From Siphonodentalium dalli (Eukaryota > Mollusca > Scaphopoda > Gadilida > Siphonodentaliidae), in the NCBI GenBank assembly GCA_032622095.1, contig CP136067.1, forward strand, positions 56,709,899 through 56,773,898: a stretch of 64,000 nt of DNA, read 5' to 3'. The notes beneath the pieces were generated by a model that saw only the letters and a program-made list of their open reading frames with translations, did not search any database and was not told where the DNA came from. Positions 23,823 to 37,753 of the stretch are shown in pieces. Position numbers and translations under genes: made by a program. Every line of letters begins with the position of its first letter. Position 1 is the stretch's first letter.

Positions 23823-26800
23823 AGCTGATTTTTTCCACTGCCACTTAATTTGTTTCTAAATCCATGTTTAAAGACAAATTATGACTACTGAAATGAATAG
23901 AAATGATCAGGCTCATATATACTGGAACAAAATAGACCATTAACCAAAGCACAGAGGGACCCAAATTTCAATAACGGTTATTTTATAACACAATATTAAG
24001 TGGCGGGGCTGGCTTCTGGCGAGGAAAAAAATGCAATAAAAAATCAATTTCATCAGTTATCACAGGTAGTCGTTGTGTTTTTTTTACCTTCACCAACAGA
24101 TGGGAATTGGCTATCCCTGGTCTGTCTTTTTTACAGGGAAACACATACCTATACTTTGGTTCAGATCTAACACTGGAGTTATCGGTTCGAAACAAAAACT
24201 GTTATAACTGACGGGTGGGCGGACATATACTATAATTACACAATGCGACCTAATTACTTAATAATTGAACAAAACTGTCTCATTATCACAAAACAAGTAC
24301 CCATCTTTGTAAGCATAACAACATTTGATTTCGGGATTACCGTCTCTGCCATTGAATGAATACCTGCATTTTGTCGGTGTGTTCTTCAATGGTAAACACA
24401 CCGTTGTTATTTGTTATTGGAACAAACTGCAGATGGAAAATTATATAATTGAAACATAGACTGCGCGACCATTTGGTCAACTAGTTGGGATAGTCACCTC
24501 GTAGAGAATGCCTTTTTGTCTCATACATATACATGTATATACATGTATTCGTATAAAATATCGAAATCCACCATTATCACTTCTTTCAAAAGAGGTGCAC
24601 ATGACGTTGTTCACGTTTTTCATTTTAGAGATATCCTGCTTTGTTTATCTGGAATTTATTTTTGTCCGTTCGAGCAGATATCTCAGCCATGTGTCTTCAG
24701 ATCTGAAAGAAATTTGGTATGGAGGTTTGCCGTCAGGAATGTTTTCAAACTCGTGCTCAATGGCGTTGTTTGCATTTTCATTGTGCCTGAGTTATCGGCC
24801 CTAGTTTGTCAATTTTTCGCGATTTTGGTCTGTCCGGGTTGATAACTCAATCAATTATGAACCGATTTCAATAATTTGTTGTATTTATGCAGGCTTTGTT
24901 CCGTCATCACAGACCAGAATACGAATTAAGCCACATCAGAAAATTAGCGGAAAGCCATCTTTGTGGGGGATACTCTCGGCCGTGCATTTGTTTCCATAGA
25001 TGTATAGCTACGATCGTCTGTGTGGTCTTCGCTGGTTGTGGTTGCGACATGTGGACGAAACAAGTGATACCGGTGCCAGAATACATGAATGTAATTATAT
25101 GAAATATTGGGTGTTGGCTTTAGTCAGTAGGACTCTGTCGGAGTCTCTCGTTAATTTCGCGCCTTCTATTTCAAGTAATATTTCGCTCGATTCATGCACA
25201 GCCCATAGGAAATTGTTTGCCGTACCTGTGTAGCTATATGCAAAGTTAATTCAGCACGTGTCGTGGATTTTTTCAATTTGACTACCACGTTGAAGACTCG
25301 CAACTGCCAATTCTAAGTAGTACTCGATATGATCCTTCAAATATGACGTCTTATAGGTATGCCACCAGATGTCATGGTACAGACAATACCACTACACTAC
25401 AGACATATGCCCGTGGTATACGATGTATAATGATGTAGTGGTGTCACCTTTCGGTTTGGAGATTAATCATATAAAAGTAGGGCTTCCATAAAACATCACA
25501 ATTCACAATATACAGACAAAACACGCGACAACGCTTATACAAATGTTATCGTTTTGTCATATTTTCGATTAAAACTCTAAAAAGTGGCAAGCGTCGCCAA
25601 ATGACCCCATCCATCAAACGCGACAATATACTCTCAGTGAACCAACAAATTTGTTGCGATATTAACACGCCAAGGCTTTAAAAAACCACACAACACATAA
25701 TGATATTGCAGCAAAACATGATGACAAATTGACTACTTTGTATCGACATTGTATTGTAAGTTAGTGCCGCAGGGGACATTGTTCAGCGCTGCAGCCCGCT
25801 GATGTTGTTAGATATTTATTATGTTTCATCTTGTTACTCGCTACCTGAACATTCGAGTTGTCATATTACGAAGCTTCACTGCGGGAGATCCCTCTATAAA
25901 TCTCATTTAAATTACGCGCGCAGGAAAATGGCATCACAACTCCCGGCGAGATAAGGTTCGCAGTAAGCACGAGCTCATCGCATTATCCACTTTGGTTCAC
26001 ATGTGGGACATTGGGAATTACTAACGGAAATCGCATAGGGTGAGTTTATATATTCATTAAAGCCTTGTCGAATTGAAACCTACTAGTATTTTATAGATAT
26101 GCTCGCTCTGGTTGCGGGGATCAAAATATGTCGATAAATATGTGAAATACATTTGTACGGACTTTATATGCATATGAAGAACATATAAATTGCAGAATAT
26201 ATCGCAATCGCATACAAATAATATAATTTAGTCATGCTGATATAATTTAAGTGTTTCCTAATCTGGTAAAAATAAAGAACGTTGTCCCTATTCTGTGCGA
26301 ACAATTGAAAGCAGTTGACAAATATTTATGACTATAGTACGTGTGTTCTACGTTTAAAATATATAGACTATAAATATAGTTCATATATTAATCGATCTCT
26401 ATTCCACACCCATTGACGCGAGTCACATGTATTCAACGGAATCCCAGCCATTGAATATATATTAGTGTATAGGCCTACCTCTAGTGGAATACAAGCCGGA
26501 ACTATTCTTGTTGACGTTGTAGCCAAGAAAGATGACGTACATTACGTCGATCATCCGCCTCCGGTGACACCCCCCCCCCCATAATTACTGGTATTTGCTC
26601 TCGCGAAATATATCCTTGCGCCATCCGCAGCTCATTCGATAAAACAGTCTCGATTAAGATGCGCGTTGTGTTCTGTCTATATACATCATCCCTCCTCCAA
26701 AATTACTGCACATAATTTCGAAGTCTGCATGAATGAGCCGTGGAAGACCATATACCGACTTAGATATTATAGCTATATAATTATATACTACAAATACCTA

Positions 26801-29800
26801 TCAAAATGGCCGAGATTCATGAGTAGCTTTCAAACGACAAACGCTGACAATTCAATGAGTTATCAGAATCATAAGTATTCCGAATATCATGTACATGGTC
26901 GCCAACCTTGATCATTGAAGAAACGAATATAGCTTCAGTATGTCTTATTGAAGGGTGTTGTGCTGTGGCTCTTGAGCACTCACTAAATGTACTCCAACGG
27001 CCACAATGATATACCCCTCGATAAAACACACACAATATACATTCATTCATTATATGTATATAGCTTTTCCATTATTAATTTCTATAAACTCAGCTGATTT
27101 TTTGCAGTTTACACTATGATACGATGCAACACGGTAAATTATTCCCATAAACTAACATGTAAATTATCGATCGATTAGCTAATTATCCTATTTTATGCTT
27201 TAAAAAACACGCCTATTTAGTATAACTACCACTAAATAGTCATCTATGTGACCAGTCATCTATGTGACACGATGTGACGTCGTTTCGTGTTATGGTGTGT
27301 TGGATTGTGATATAAAACGCATGATACAATTGGCAGTCGACCAATCACGGAACATGATTAGTGTAACTTGCGATCTTTGTATATATATATACTGCAAGTT
27401 TGCGGATCTTATTTGAATTTGCTTAAACGTGGATAAATTGTGACTTGCAATCAATGGTCGGTGCCGGTGTAGTTGGAACTCGGAAGCTATACACATGCAC
27501 CGCCAAATGAACAACCACCATATGCGTCAATCTCTCTGTGGGTGAATAGCATCCAACCTCCAAATAAAACCGTTCACCCACTGTCATCATTATAATAATG
27601 CTCAAATGCCACACGTTTCATCGGAGTTCAATGTTATTTTCAAAAATTATAGAAAGATTGCAGCTTCAATTGTGAACATATAATACAATACATTTATAAT
27701 ACTCTTTGTCCTTCTGCAGTAACTCAAATTAAGCAGGAAATAATATTCCACAGAAAAATTTAGATAAACACTTGTCTATAATTAAGAGGTTTATCGTTTC
27801 TACTCCCACTGTCATAACAAGGCGTCTCAAGTTCTCGTCAAATTCCGACACGAGGCGGCGGCGACAACGAAGTATTTCCACTTTCACGATTAATAACACC
27901 TGTGGCCATTCGAATGTGCTAATATGTCCGGAGATAAGACCACAACTCTTACTTGATTTTAGCTTTTATGGAAATATGTTGACTCTCCAAACACAATTTC
28001 GTAAACAGTGTTTGTGTAGAGCCCGAAATAGGTGGTCACTTCCTGGAGTTATCCTAAGATAAACACAGACCATCAATTAATTAAATTGGACTGGTCACCA
28101 ACTGTCCTCAAGCTGTGACTTAGCGCCACAAGGTTGTATTTTCACTCCCATTTCATTGTCTAGCTCCTGGGTGGTATGTTGAACTATCGTATTAAGACAC
28201 GTTCTTTGTCGGATTTTATTGCCTTCAATTCTTGACCACGTGCAGCTAATAGTGTCTTTCAAAAGGTGTGTTCTTCATCAAAATCGGTAGTATACACAAG
28301 TGTTTGCCTTTCGCTTTTCGGGTATATATAGTGGGAGAAAGGAACAAATTCCATGCTACATCGAGATACTCATTCCGTTATTTTTCTGCTAAACGTTGAA
28401 AAAATTGCCCATCCTATCAGGGGGAGGGGAAAACACTTCAGGATACAAAGTTGAATTGTTTGTTATTTGAATTTTTGGGACCCACCACCCCGGGAACGCA
28501 AGTTCTTTTTCATTTTCCTATCTCGGACAGCCACCCCGCCAACACGAGTTTGTATTAGCCAAGGTCTGGTTATAAACTGTTAAAATAGTAGGATAAGGCA
28601 GACAGAGGGTGTGAAATTTTTTAAATAATCATCCGGATAAACATAATGAAAAGCATCAAAAATCTCAGAAAATCACAAAACACTAATTAACTAAACTTGT
28701 CTCTCTCATGGTGTGACTAGGTTATCTTTCAATATTCATAAAATTTTGGGGCAAATTGAAGATATTTTAGGTAAAATTCGAGTAATTTGAATGGTATTTA
28801 AGGTGGAATTTTTGGCAAATTGCAGTATACGACCCATATTTAAGGTTAATTTAAATCGATGTCGTTATACTATTTATATGTAGTTGTACATACAAGGTAT
28901 ATTCTACAAAAACTGTGTTACAACCATATATATAGCATGTAAACACATTCGGGCAAAACATATGCAGCCCACTAAAAAATATGGGCGCTGTACGCGCGGC
29001 TATGCACGTGGACACCATCCATACACCTTGTACTTCTCTCTGCTTCGTGCTCCAGTAGATTTTCTCACGATAGCCATATCGGTCGATGAGCCCCCAGCTG
29101 ACACGAGCCACGCGCGCCAGAGTGATTAACAATATATAGATTTAACATATCAATAGGACCACCTCCCCCTCCACTTGACGTGAAGGACCTCAAACCCATC
29201 TGAGCCGTATAAACATTCTAAAGTGTTACTTATCTGGCGCGACCTGCAGGTCTGTAACCGATGAGATCATGAGAGCAGGGCGAATGTTTGCATTTCTGCA
29301 CACGCGGGATTTAACCCATGAGTTGGTAGCCTATGGTGCATTCACACACTGGCATATTTGCCTGACAAAGAATCTCGCAATGCATGCATCGCACGGGAAT
29401 ATATGCAGATTTTTTAGAAATGACTATGGAATTATACCGACTGCACGGCATGCATTACCTTCCGGTATATTATATGTGATTTGAGTTATATCAATATTTA
29501 TCAAATGTCAGTTTTACAAAATATAATACATGGGGATGTGCATAGACCATATAGTGTTCATGTATTATACGGTGATGTATCTGCATTTTATACGCCTTAT
29601 ACAATTCACATTGAAGCACGCCAAAAATACCCTGCGAGGAGTTGCCTCAAATTGCATGGCTGAAAATGTTTGAACTGTAATACAACCGAACCAATAATGT
29701 AGATACACCATGTATGTCACAATCAAGATATATCCACTGTATAAAAACAGATCACTCACATTATAATGACATATATCACGGCTGATAACAGCCCATGCAC

Positions 29801-30040
29801 ATAAGTGCCAGTGCAGCTGTGTCACTGGCACTTATTTATAACATCAGGGTTTTGTTCAACTAATACAATGGTAATCAGGCTGTTATAGAATATCCGTCGA
29901 AATGGTTAAACATTCGCTTCAAATCCAAAGGGGGAATTTCAAATGTCACCATATTTCATTCTCCTTTGAGAATAATAAACTTGATTTTGTGACTCATTTA
30001 ATGTTGTTTCCAATGATGACTATATATCATATATATCGTG
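23823..30040. other. Long stretch without recognisable genes
   Basis: No exon or RNA gene recognised. The region around 24508-24842 has two overlapping open frames of 98 and 108 codons with no domain. Its text (for example AGATATCTCAGCCATGTG) resembles old dispersed repeats more than a gene. AATAAAGAACGTTG near 26273 is a variant of the GAGCGTT motif. A 13-bp direct repeat, TCATCTATGTGAC, occurs at 27240-27270. A C-run lies near 26569-26579. Confidence 0.45.
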
Positions 30041-30042
30041 TA

Positions 30043-30172
30043 CATTATTAGAGTCTGCTAAATACACACAAATACCACCAACCACGATTATAAATATGAT
30101 ACATGTAAACAACGTGTACCATAATCATAATCGTCAGTGGTATTTATGGGTATTTAGCAGACTCTAATAATG
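30043..30172. mobile_element. TA-flanked palindromic MITE (Tc1/mariner-type)
   Basis: The termini are CATTATTAGAGTCTGCTAAA and its exact complement, inside TA dinucleotides at 30041-30042 and 30173-30174. The inner part continues the inverted symmetry (AAATACCAC / GTGGTATTT, then ATTATAAATATG / CATAATCATAAT). At 130 bp with no coding capacity, this is a typical non-autonomous element of the TA-target superfamily. Confidence 0.75.
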
Positions 30173-30174
30173 TA

Positions 30175-32299
30175 AACGACATTTGAAGAGATGTCGTTGT
30201 TGTTGTTGTAGTAAACTGTGTGATATGGAGACCGTCGTGGCGGACGAAGGATCTTTTAGTAATATCGCGCACAAATTGAATAATCCTCAAATCTGAGCTC
30301 ATCCCCCATTATTAAGACATCTCTTCCATTACACAGTGATGGCTCAGTGTTTTGACGAAAGTGGTTATGCCGAGGCACATTAGGTCATGCATTTTTCAGC
30401 AAAGAAACACCCAATGATAATGTGGCGGTGCAGGCCCATCAAGTCTCTCATGCAAACACATCTTGCCTTTCAACTACCGACTCGGCAATAATCAGGATTC
30501 ATCAATACATGTGCACTGGCAGGCCAGTGGATGCAGTCCGTTGAACGTGTCACTAAATTTCAATCCTCAATCAAACACATTATACGAACCAGCAAACCGA
30601 TGTATATGTATGGATGATAGCGTGTTTTTGCCTGCACGACAACTCATGTATCGTTTAAAGATCCATGGACGGTCAGATATGACACCAAATAATTCGCAAT
30701 TTCTTCAGCCAATTGTTTCAAGACAAAAGTACCTGAAGTATATACTTAAAATCACAGCCATATATATGTATATCGCAAAAATCCGCAATAGCATCCATAA
30801 TTAATATGACGAAAACGATACAAGGGCTCAGAATTTTGAATGCTATATCGCTACCGAAATTATCTACCGCTTTTGAGCGACGGACGCATGGACACTCTGC
30901 ATGGCGATAATTTGATTTTTAGCTATTGACTGCATGATACAATTCAAAACCTGTTGAAACATCTGTTGAAATGCGATATCTGGCCATCATCATTCAACAA
31001 GTCATATTAATGGGCTGATGGACCCGAACTAATTATTGTCTGGTATATAATACGTACAGATGGTGGTTTTATGGTGTCAAATCGGACAGAGAATCTTTAA
31101 GACACACTTTGCGGTTTGACCTCACATTATCCTTATAGTAATACTCACCGTTCTTACACTTCGGTCCAGTTCTGGGAACCCAATAAAGGCTATAGTATAC
31201 ATGTTATGTAAATGTGATGCTCATGGTCTACACGTCGAGTTTAGAAAAATATGGGCCATGGTACACCAAAGAACGTTCCTTTTCATTCCATTCTTGGTAT
31301 ATATGGTAAAGATATAGAGCGTTTGTCGCAATTGTATATGTGAGCGAAATATTAATAAAACTGCTGCAAACAATAAACAAATATGACTTTACAAGTTTTT
31401 TCAGAGCCTACACGTACGTGTAAATCTAGATCGATATATCGTGTTTATCGACCTATCTTATCCTTCAAACTTAGGTTCAATGAGCCACGTCAGTTTAGTA
31501 AATGTGCATACACTGAACGTGGTCATCAAGAGAAATATCAGGCATGGCTGTGGTAAAGATGTTCAACCGAAGTCTTCTTACTTTCTATCACAGCTGATTT
31601 TTAAAAATGTTATCTCAGTCAAAGTGGGAATTATCGACTCAATCCGTTTCAGATTAGATACATTCACATGTTCTCTTAAATGTTCTGCAACGCATGTCTG
31701 AATTGACTATATATAGGCGAATTTGATAAACATATAGCCGTATGTGTTTCAAGACCTCACTCGTAAATGAATGTAGTTGTATATATATGCGTCTTATCGT
31801 AACCCACGAATAATGTCTCAGAATACAGCATTACTTGTACCAAATGCTCAACTGTATATAGCACAGCGAAGCTACGTATTTTGGTGTATTTACGTACATG
31901 TACACGGCGCATACCACGTTAATGACCGGCTGCATGGTCATTGGAGTTTTAATATTAGAGGAATATCTGCCAGACGAAAGTGAAATATATATGTCTATAT
32001 ATGGACAAATATCAGAAATCAATGGCGTAGCTGGCTAGAATTCTTTCGGTTGATATCCTGGGGCGTGAGTTCAACTTATTCGAGCGATGTATAAGGCAAC
32101 TCTGAATTAATTCTGTGTCTCGATACATGTGGAATCGACAAATTAGAGTCTTATGCATGACCTAAATGCCCAAACGACCAAGCATAGGGGAAGACGTATA
32201 GTGGATGCATTGTGCTTGGCAATATAGAGATAAATACTGAAGAGTTCCTTCTGGTTCTCGTCTGTGTTAATATTTCAGCCTGTTATCACGAAAACCAGC
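30175..32299. other. Stretch without recognisable genes
   Basis: Contains an open frame of 113 codons (30463-30804, +) and one of 86 codons (31441-31701, +) with no recognisable domain or flanking exon structure. Motifs AAGAACGTTCC and ATAGAGCGTTTG near 31270-31325 belong to the recurrent set. Nothing else is supported. Confidence 0.4.
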
Positions 32300-32585
32300 T
32301 CATTATCTGATTATAATAGAGCCTGATTTAGATAGATAATCTGCTTAGAATCGACACATTTGTGTCGAAAATGTGCTAAAAATGAGAAAACTTTAGTCAA
32401 AATATGGATTCTAAGCAGATTCTAAGCAGATTATGTGCGGACAATGACATAAAAACTTACGAAATGACGGGTAAGAGTACATTATCTGCTGATTTCAGAA
32501 TCAAATAATCACATTATGTACCTATTTCACATTATAGGTCGATTGTGTGCGTATTTGCTCAAGGATATGTTAAATAATATCCATT
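32300..32585 (-). repeat. Dispersed ATAATCTGCTTAGAAT family, copy b (inverted)
   Basis: Reverse-complement relative of 21390-21715. It shares the AGCAGATTATGTGCGGACAATGAC block, the TCTGATTATAATAGAGCC segment and the ACATTATGTACCTATTTC segment. A short internal duplication (ATTCTAAGCAGATTCTAAGCAG) is specific to this copy. Confidence 0.65.
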
Positions 32586-32732
32586 AAGGTGTGTTTTCGC
32601 GAAATACATTAACTTTGAGTTTTTAATGTTGAGCAAAAGATAAGAGTTGACTGCTGAAGAGTGTATTACATTCTGGCAATCTTGGAAGCATAGGTTTCAA
32701 ATGAGACAGGGTATATATGTAAACTGTGATAA

Positions 32733-33324
32733 CCCTTTCTACATGTACATATATATATATATATAGGAAATGTTCAGGTCGTTTGTTAAACTATGGCAAC
32801 ATATCATCGTGAAAATAGGTTCATATTGGACATAAATATTCACATATAGGTTCTTATTTGATTCTGAATGTTAGCTTATACTCGTTATTCCGTTGAATGG
32901 TGCGGAGCGCATTGAAAATGCCTTGAAAATAGCGTGGATCTGGTAAGTCGTGTCGATGAATAAGGTAGATTAATGCCAGTATATATGGGCTTACTTCGTA
33001 TGGAAATATATATAGTCCAATATTGGACCCTTTTAAAAACCGTGGTTTAGGACCATATAGGGCGTATATTGAGGTTAAATAATGCCATTATGAGCATATT
33101 TCGCTCATCAAAATAAGCCCGGTATGTATTTATTTTCACGCGAACTGACTGATATGTATATATATATATATGAATATTTCCCTCCAATAAATAGGCTTCT
33201 TCTGGACTTGCATTATCTTGTCGTCTGCCTATATGTTTCTCAAAAAACCCTCCAAATGTATAATAGAATATGGCAATGAATACTTTTATAACTGAGTGGG
33301 AGAATCCATTTAGTATAGAAAGTG
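32733..33324. mobile_element. TTAA/CCCTTT MITE family, degenerate copy with insert
   Basis: The left end reads TAACCCTTTCTACATG. The right part (33150-33324) shows the family's CTTCTGxACTTGCATTATC, CCCTCCAAATG and ATTTAGTATAGAAAGTG segments. The middle (about 32830-32960) resembles part of the ATAATCTGCTTAGAAT family, so a second repeat appears nested inside. The end motifs are eroded. Confidence 0.5.
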
Positions 33325-35231
33325 TAAACATATTCAGTCCAACACTTACTGTGACTTCCTAACACCGGCACACCTTCATCCAAACTCCCCCTGTCTAATC
33401 GCGATGCTGTTGTGATAATAGCTACATATAAAGGAGATGTTTTGTAGGCGATCAATTAAGAAAAGCCATGAAAATTGACCTATATACAGGGACCAAAGTT
33501 AAGTATTCCACGGTCAGTGTTGTGAAATAACTTAAACTGGGATTGCAGCTGTCGCTATCACTAGCATAGTAATAAAATGGTAAACACTCCATGGTGGTTT
33601 TCTTCACAGGTGCTAGAAAAGTAGCAAAAAATACGCAATTGTCCGAGAGATAGTAGATAGAGCGTATCAAAGTAATAAACTTTCCATTTCATGACACCTG
33701 TGGCTTCTAGTGTTATTCTACCGACAGTACGTTCGACGTACTATCAGACGGGTTGGCACTCATTAAAAGCACATTGTTTTGCTTGGATATCTCGTAAGCC
33801 ACACACAGAATGTAACAATTGTCTGGGCAGCTAATTGTTGTTTCAATCAAAATTGACAGATATGCGTGGTAATAAATTCAAGCTTGATAACATACTGCGT
33901 TGGCATAATTCAGTAAAGATAACCAGATATAATATTGTGCAGGAGATCCTTACCGAACTCCCATAAAATCCCTCCACCCTCCCCAGAATGGACTCCATTT
34001 GCCTCGTCGATCAGAAATTTCCGAGTGGTGCATATCCAGTTTACCCCTGGTGATCTACCGTATATATGTACTGCCTCCCAGAGTAGCTGACTAACACTTG
34101 ACTAACATATATATAGTGAAAATACCCTTTTGAACAAAACCCTGCTCCGACATTTTTTAAAACGAACAAAGAATCGCACAATCTCAACCAAATGTTATAG
34201 CTACCAAATCAACCATAACCCTTATAGCAATATGCTCTGGAAGGCACTACACCAACTAACTGAAGCGCCATAAAATCACAAAATTATGCATGTAAATATG
34301 TTCAGCTGTCATCTTGTAAACATTGTGTATCCTTAACTGTTCGTATTGGGAGAGAGACTTGTGCCCCGATCCCTTTTATATTATTATATGCAAATAAAAT
34401 ACGTTTCGTCACAAGTACCCCTGGTGGAAATTAAACCGAACACAGTCGATATCTGGAAGTACAATTTCGAACTTAGAGCCTAATGAGTCAGACCTGTGAA
34501 TGAAAGTAAGAAAGAGTCAATTTTTTTACTAAAAACACATTTGACACAAATAATAGTGCTGGTAAATTTCCATTCTATTTCCTGAACAAACTCGAATTAT
34601 TTGCAGGTCATAAATTTCCAACTGCTGTTGTTGTTAATACACGATTAGTACAGCTCGAAATTTAAGGCACAGCAACAAGTACCTCAAATGGCGCATGCTA
34701 AAACTATGTTTCCGGTATTGTGTTGGAAATATAATGAATATCCGATGTTAAGCTCAGAATGATATTCATTTTTACCAGACTGTTGCTTAAATCTCATAAC
34801 AAAATCAGCTATTCTCTGTGCGCACATACAGCTTTCACAGCTGTGTCAAATTTACCGCAGTAATGTTTATACCGATGATTCTGTGAGTGGATTCGAATGA
34901 TCGCGTAAAACAAACAAAACTCTCAGAGAAAATAAACGGGGCTTATGATCCTCTCCCTCAACAATCCGGATATAATAGCTTATATTTTTTTACCTCGCCT
35001 TGAGACTACAATAGGCCACGGAGCTGTTTGGCCACACCGCCTGCCTGCTCGAGTAATAGCTGGCTAACTGTATTATTGAATTGTGCCCGCCGTCGCGTCG
35101 GGACTTCACACGCGTACGGTTCAGATACCTATATTACCCCCGGCTGATTAGCCACAGAACAGTGCACAGTGATACTTCACAAGGACCGCCGATATACGCC
35201 GGATTTCATTAATCGTCTTTTTTATTTCCAG
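33325..35231. other. Stretch without recognisable genes upstream of the Ig gene
   Basis: No coding or repeat feature recognised apart from an ATAGAGCGTATC motif near 33657. The last few hundred bases would contain any promoter of the gene starting at 35471. A TATA-like CCTATATTA occurs at 35128-35136, but its role is unproven. Confidence 0.4.
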
Positions 35232-35470
35232 ACTCTTAGTTTATTGATATCGGATTGTCAGCTGTTACGAGAGAAGGGACATGGATAGATTCTTGTTACT
35301 AGATATCTCATAACATCGTCACCTACGTGGAAATCATCTGGAAGTGTTGCGTGATTGATGCTTAGAGCATTTATCATCGGTGACATCATGTTAGCTTCAT
35401 ACGAAGTTTGGAGTTATGCCATGAAGATTCGTGTGTCATTTCTGGTGATTTGAGGAACACCGAAGAAAGT
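35232..35470 (+). promoter_or_regulatory. Possible 5' untranslated exon with upstream ORF
   Basis: A good acceptor (TTTTTTATTTCCAG) ends at 35231, so the signal-peptide exon may begin here. Alternatively, transcription may simply start upstream. A 21-codon upstream reading frame, 35388-35453, begins with ATGTTAGCTTC and stops 17 bases before the predicted start codon. An internal ATG near 35421 uses the same frame and stop. Such an arrangement can reduce translation of the main frame, but this is inference. Confidence 0.3.
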
Positions 35471-35534
35471 ATGGATAACTGCTGGAAAACTTCGCTTTAC
35501 TTCATTTTTATTGGACATATATCTTACGTCGCAG
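35471..35534 (+). CDS. Ig receptor gene exon 1: signal peptide (partial CDS)
   Basis: An ATG-initiated, 64-bp coding segment gives MDNCWKTSLYFI followed by FIGHISYVA: a short polar and basic start, a hydrophobic core and a small-residue end, as in secretory signal peptides. It ends GCAG|GTAAAG, a consensus donor in phase 1, which fits the phase-1 acceptor of the first Ig exon at 50781. The joint would give AAQVGD, a plausible cleavage area. The intron would be about 15.2 kb and repeat-filled, so the link is inference. A competing possibility is an ATG at 50705 reading straight into the Ig exon. Confidence 0.5.
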
Positions 35535-36339
35535 GTAAAGTATTATGCATAAAAATATATGCTTCGTGTGCTTGTTTGATAATTATAGAACAGTATGGAA
35601 CGTGAGATGAAAAATCATGTAGTTTTTTGTTCCTTAATTAAAAAAAACGACCCATCCGATTTGTCACAAATATCCGTACCAGAAAATGAGATAGAACATA
35701 TGCGCCTAGTCACAGGAATGTTTGGTCAGAATGTGTCGACTTTCAAAAGATTTAATCTCGCTTCATTTTGACTTTTACGGCGTCTGATTGTTAGATGACC
35801 AGCGATCACTAATTGTGGGAAAGAACATATAGTAGCTATCGCCCTCAACAAGCGGCATATATTGAAGAGCGTTATTATGAATATCTATAAACTTTGATAC
35901 TTATAACTTTGGACGTTTTTTATGCTTTTCTTGATGTCTTCACCTGTGTGACTAATGACAAGGTGAGGTATGATGGTCGGTCTCTCTATATATCCCTGGT
36001 ATTTTGACCATGCCGGCGATCTAAAGCGACTCGCAATCAGCGTTTAATGCATGCCTATTAATTATTCTCTTTCGTCTCATTCCGGTGATTAAACGAGCTT
36101 GATACATACACGAAATACACTTACGCATACAAATAGTTTATGTGTCTCGGGAAAACCCCATGAAATGTTAAACTGATCGCCTTGGAAGAATTCTGCTATA
36201 AACATCGAAGAGCGTTATGTGTTAGTCTGTCTCTGAAATAAAAACAACCCCATTCATATCAGTTTTGTGCACAAATCTGATAAATTTCAATGAGTTTGGT
36301 AAGTTGATTCATGGGTATATATATAGTTTAATATTAAAT

Positions 36340-36680
36340 GGACATGGTTCAATTTTTTTTCTACGTAAGTCACAGCCATTTTTCAGCCGTTTTCAACTTT
36401 TCCCCAGAAGTCAGACAAACACTCTTTATTGCTACCATATCAGGAATGGACTACCACGGAACGCTCTTTTCTGTTCCATGTCGCGCAAATGGCGGTTTTT
36501 TGTTTGGGACCAAAACACCTTATTCACGGTTGTATTTTTTCATTACTTCAATGCCTCTTTTTGGGTTACATAATGCTCATAGAAAGGTAGTTCAGATATT
36601 AATCGACCTATTTCCATACTGAGAAAAATTCAAAAGCGAATAATATTATGTGTGTTTTGGAGCGCAAACCGCCATGTGGC
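36340..36680 (+). repeat. Dispersed ~340-bp repeat, forward copy
   Basis: This matches 51855-52190 in reverse complement. Shared segments include ATCAGGAATGGACTACCACGG-like text, AACGCTCTTTTCTGTTCCATG, a GGGACCAAAACA-type segment, GAAAGGTAGTTCA and GCGCAAACCGCCATGTGGC. The two overlapping frames of about 100 codons here are by-products of the repeat. Confidence 0.65.
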
Positions 36681-36685
36681 TTTAA

Positions 36686-36942
36686 CCCTTTCTATTCAAA
36701 ATTCATGCTCAGTGGTGAGTAGTTCCATTACAGGAAATGTTCAGGTAATGCATTCAACATCGTTTGTTGAACTTATTATCTGAACATGTCGCACCAATTA
36801 ATATGAATCCTTCTGCATGTGCACTATATGTTCCTCTGTCTGCCGTCTGCTTTTATTACCCTATAACATCCCTCCAGATGAATACTAGCTTTCTCCGGTG
36901 TATACTTTTATAACTAAATGGGAGAATTTAGTTTAGAAAGGG
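36686..36942. mobile_element. TTAA/CCCTTT MITE, complete 257-bp copy
   Basis: Flanked by TTAA at 36682-36685 and 36943-36946. The termini are CCCTTTCTATTC and TTTAGAAAGGG. The interior has the family hallmarks AGGAAATGTTCAGGT, GTTTGTTGAACTTATTATC and CTGAACATG, then CTTCTGCATGTGCAC and CATCCCTCCAGATGAAT. TTAA duplication with CCC ends is the known signature of piggyBac-type elements. There is no coding capacity. Confidence 0.7.
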
Positions 36943-37201
36943 TTAACGTTTTACCGTGTATTCATTTCCCTATATATATATATTTGTTTTTATCATCGGG
37001 ACGAGATGTGATACATTACTATGTTTAAAGTAGTACTGTACACTAAATCTGGTCATGTATAGGACCATCGCATTTTATACTCAACAGAATATATGCAACA
37101 AATTAATGAATTTGAACCATGAATTAGTGCAAAATACACTCATTATAGTGAACATGATTTACGACTAGAGTCATAATCTTATTTATTACACGATAAATAT
37201 A

Positions 37202-37360
37202 AATAGAATCTACAACTCGTCCCCAGTTTATAGCGGAAATTACAAAACTCGTCCAGTAAATTAGGTCTGGACCTCGCCAAAGGCTCGGACCAGACCTAAT
37301 TTACTGGACTCGTTTTGTAAATTCCGCTATAAACTGGGGACTCGTTGTAGATCCTCTATT
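37202..37360. repeat. 159-bp near-perfect palindrome, copy 1
   Basis: The arms run from AATAGAATCTACAAC to GTTGTAGATCCTCTATT, with GGTCTGG / CCAGACC near the centre, leaving a loop of only a few bases. It is flanked by the 14-mer ATTTATTACACGAT on both sides (37181-37194 and 37358-37371), possibly a target duplication or extra palindrome sequence. Confidence 0.9.
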
Positions 37361-37753
37361 TATTACACGATCCTACCATTGTTCCATTCAATAAACCCAT
37401 TCTATAAATTGTGATATTAAACGTTCGTTTAATAACAGGAAATAGTGCCAGGTGACCTTTGACTTCCGGTTTACCGTCTTTTAACATTCCGTACGCTACG
37501 TCTCAAAAATACTATGACTTCCAATATTTTTCCAACAAACTATCATGACTGAAGAATTTGAAAAGTTATGTTAATAAATATACGCCATTAAAAGCGCCAA
37601 ATAGTCTTTACTTATCTGGGACTATTTCTTTACGCGGGCAAACAACGAATAGTTACGTGAAACGTCATCGCATGTCTTATAGAAGCCGATGTTAGTTTCT
37701 CGTTCCATTTGTTGATTTAAGTATGTTTTGTCGATGTTTTGGATCATGTAATA

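Noticed and set aside
24508-24842. Two overlapping frames of about 100 codons with membrane-like stretches
   Set aside because: No domain or exon context. The nucleotide text looks like an old dispersed repeat, and the hydrophobicity follows from T-rich composition.
36265-36622. Overlapping frames of 102 and 94 codons
   Set aside because: They lie inside a dispersed repeat also present in inverted form at 51855-52190. Frames are not conserved between the copies.
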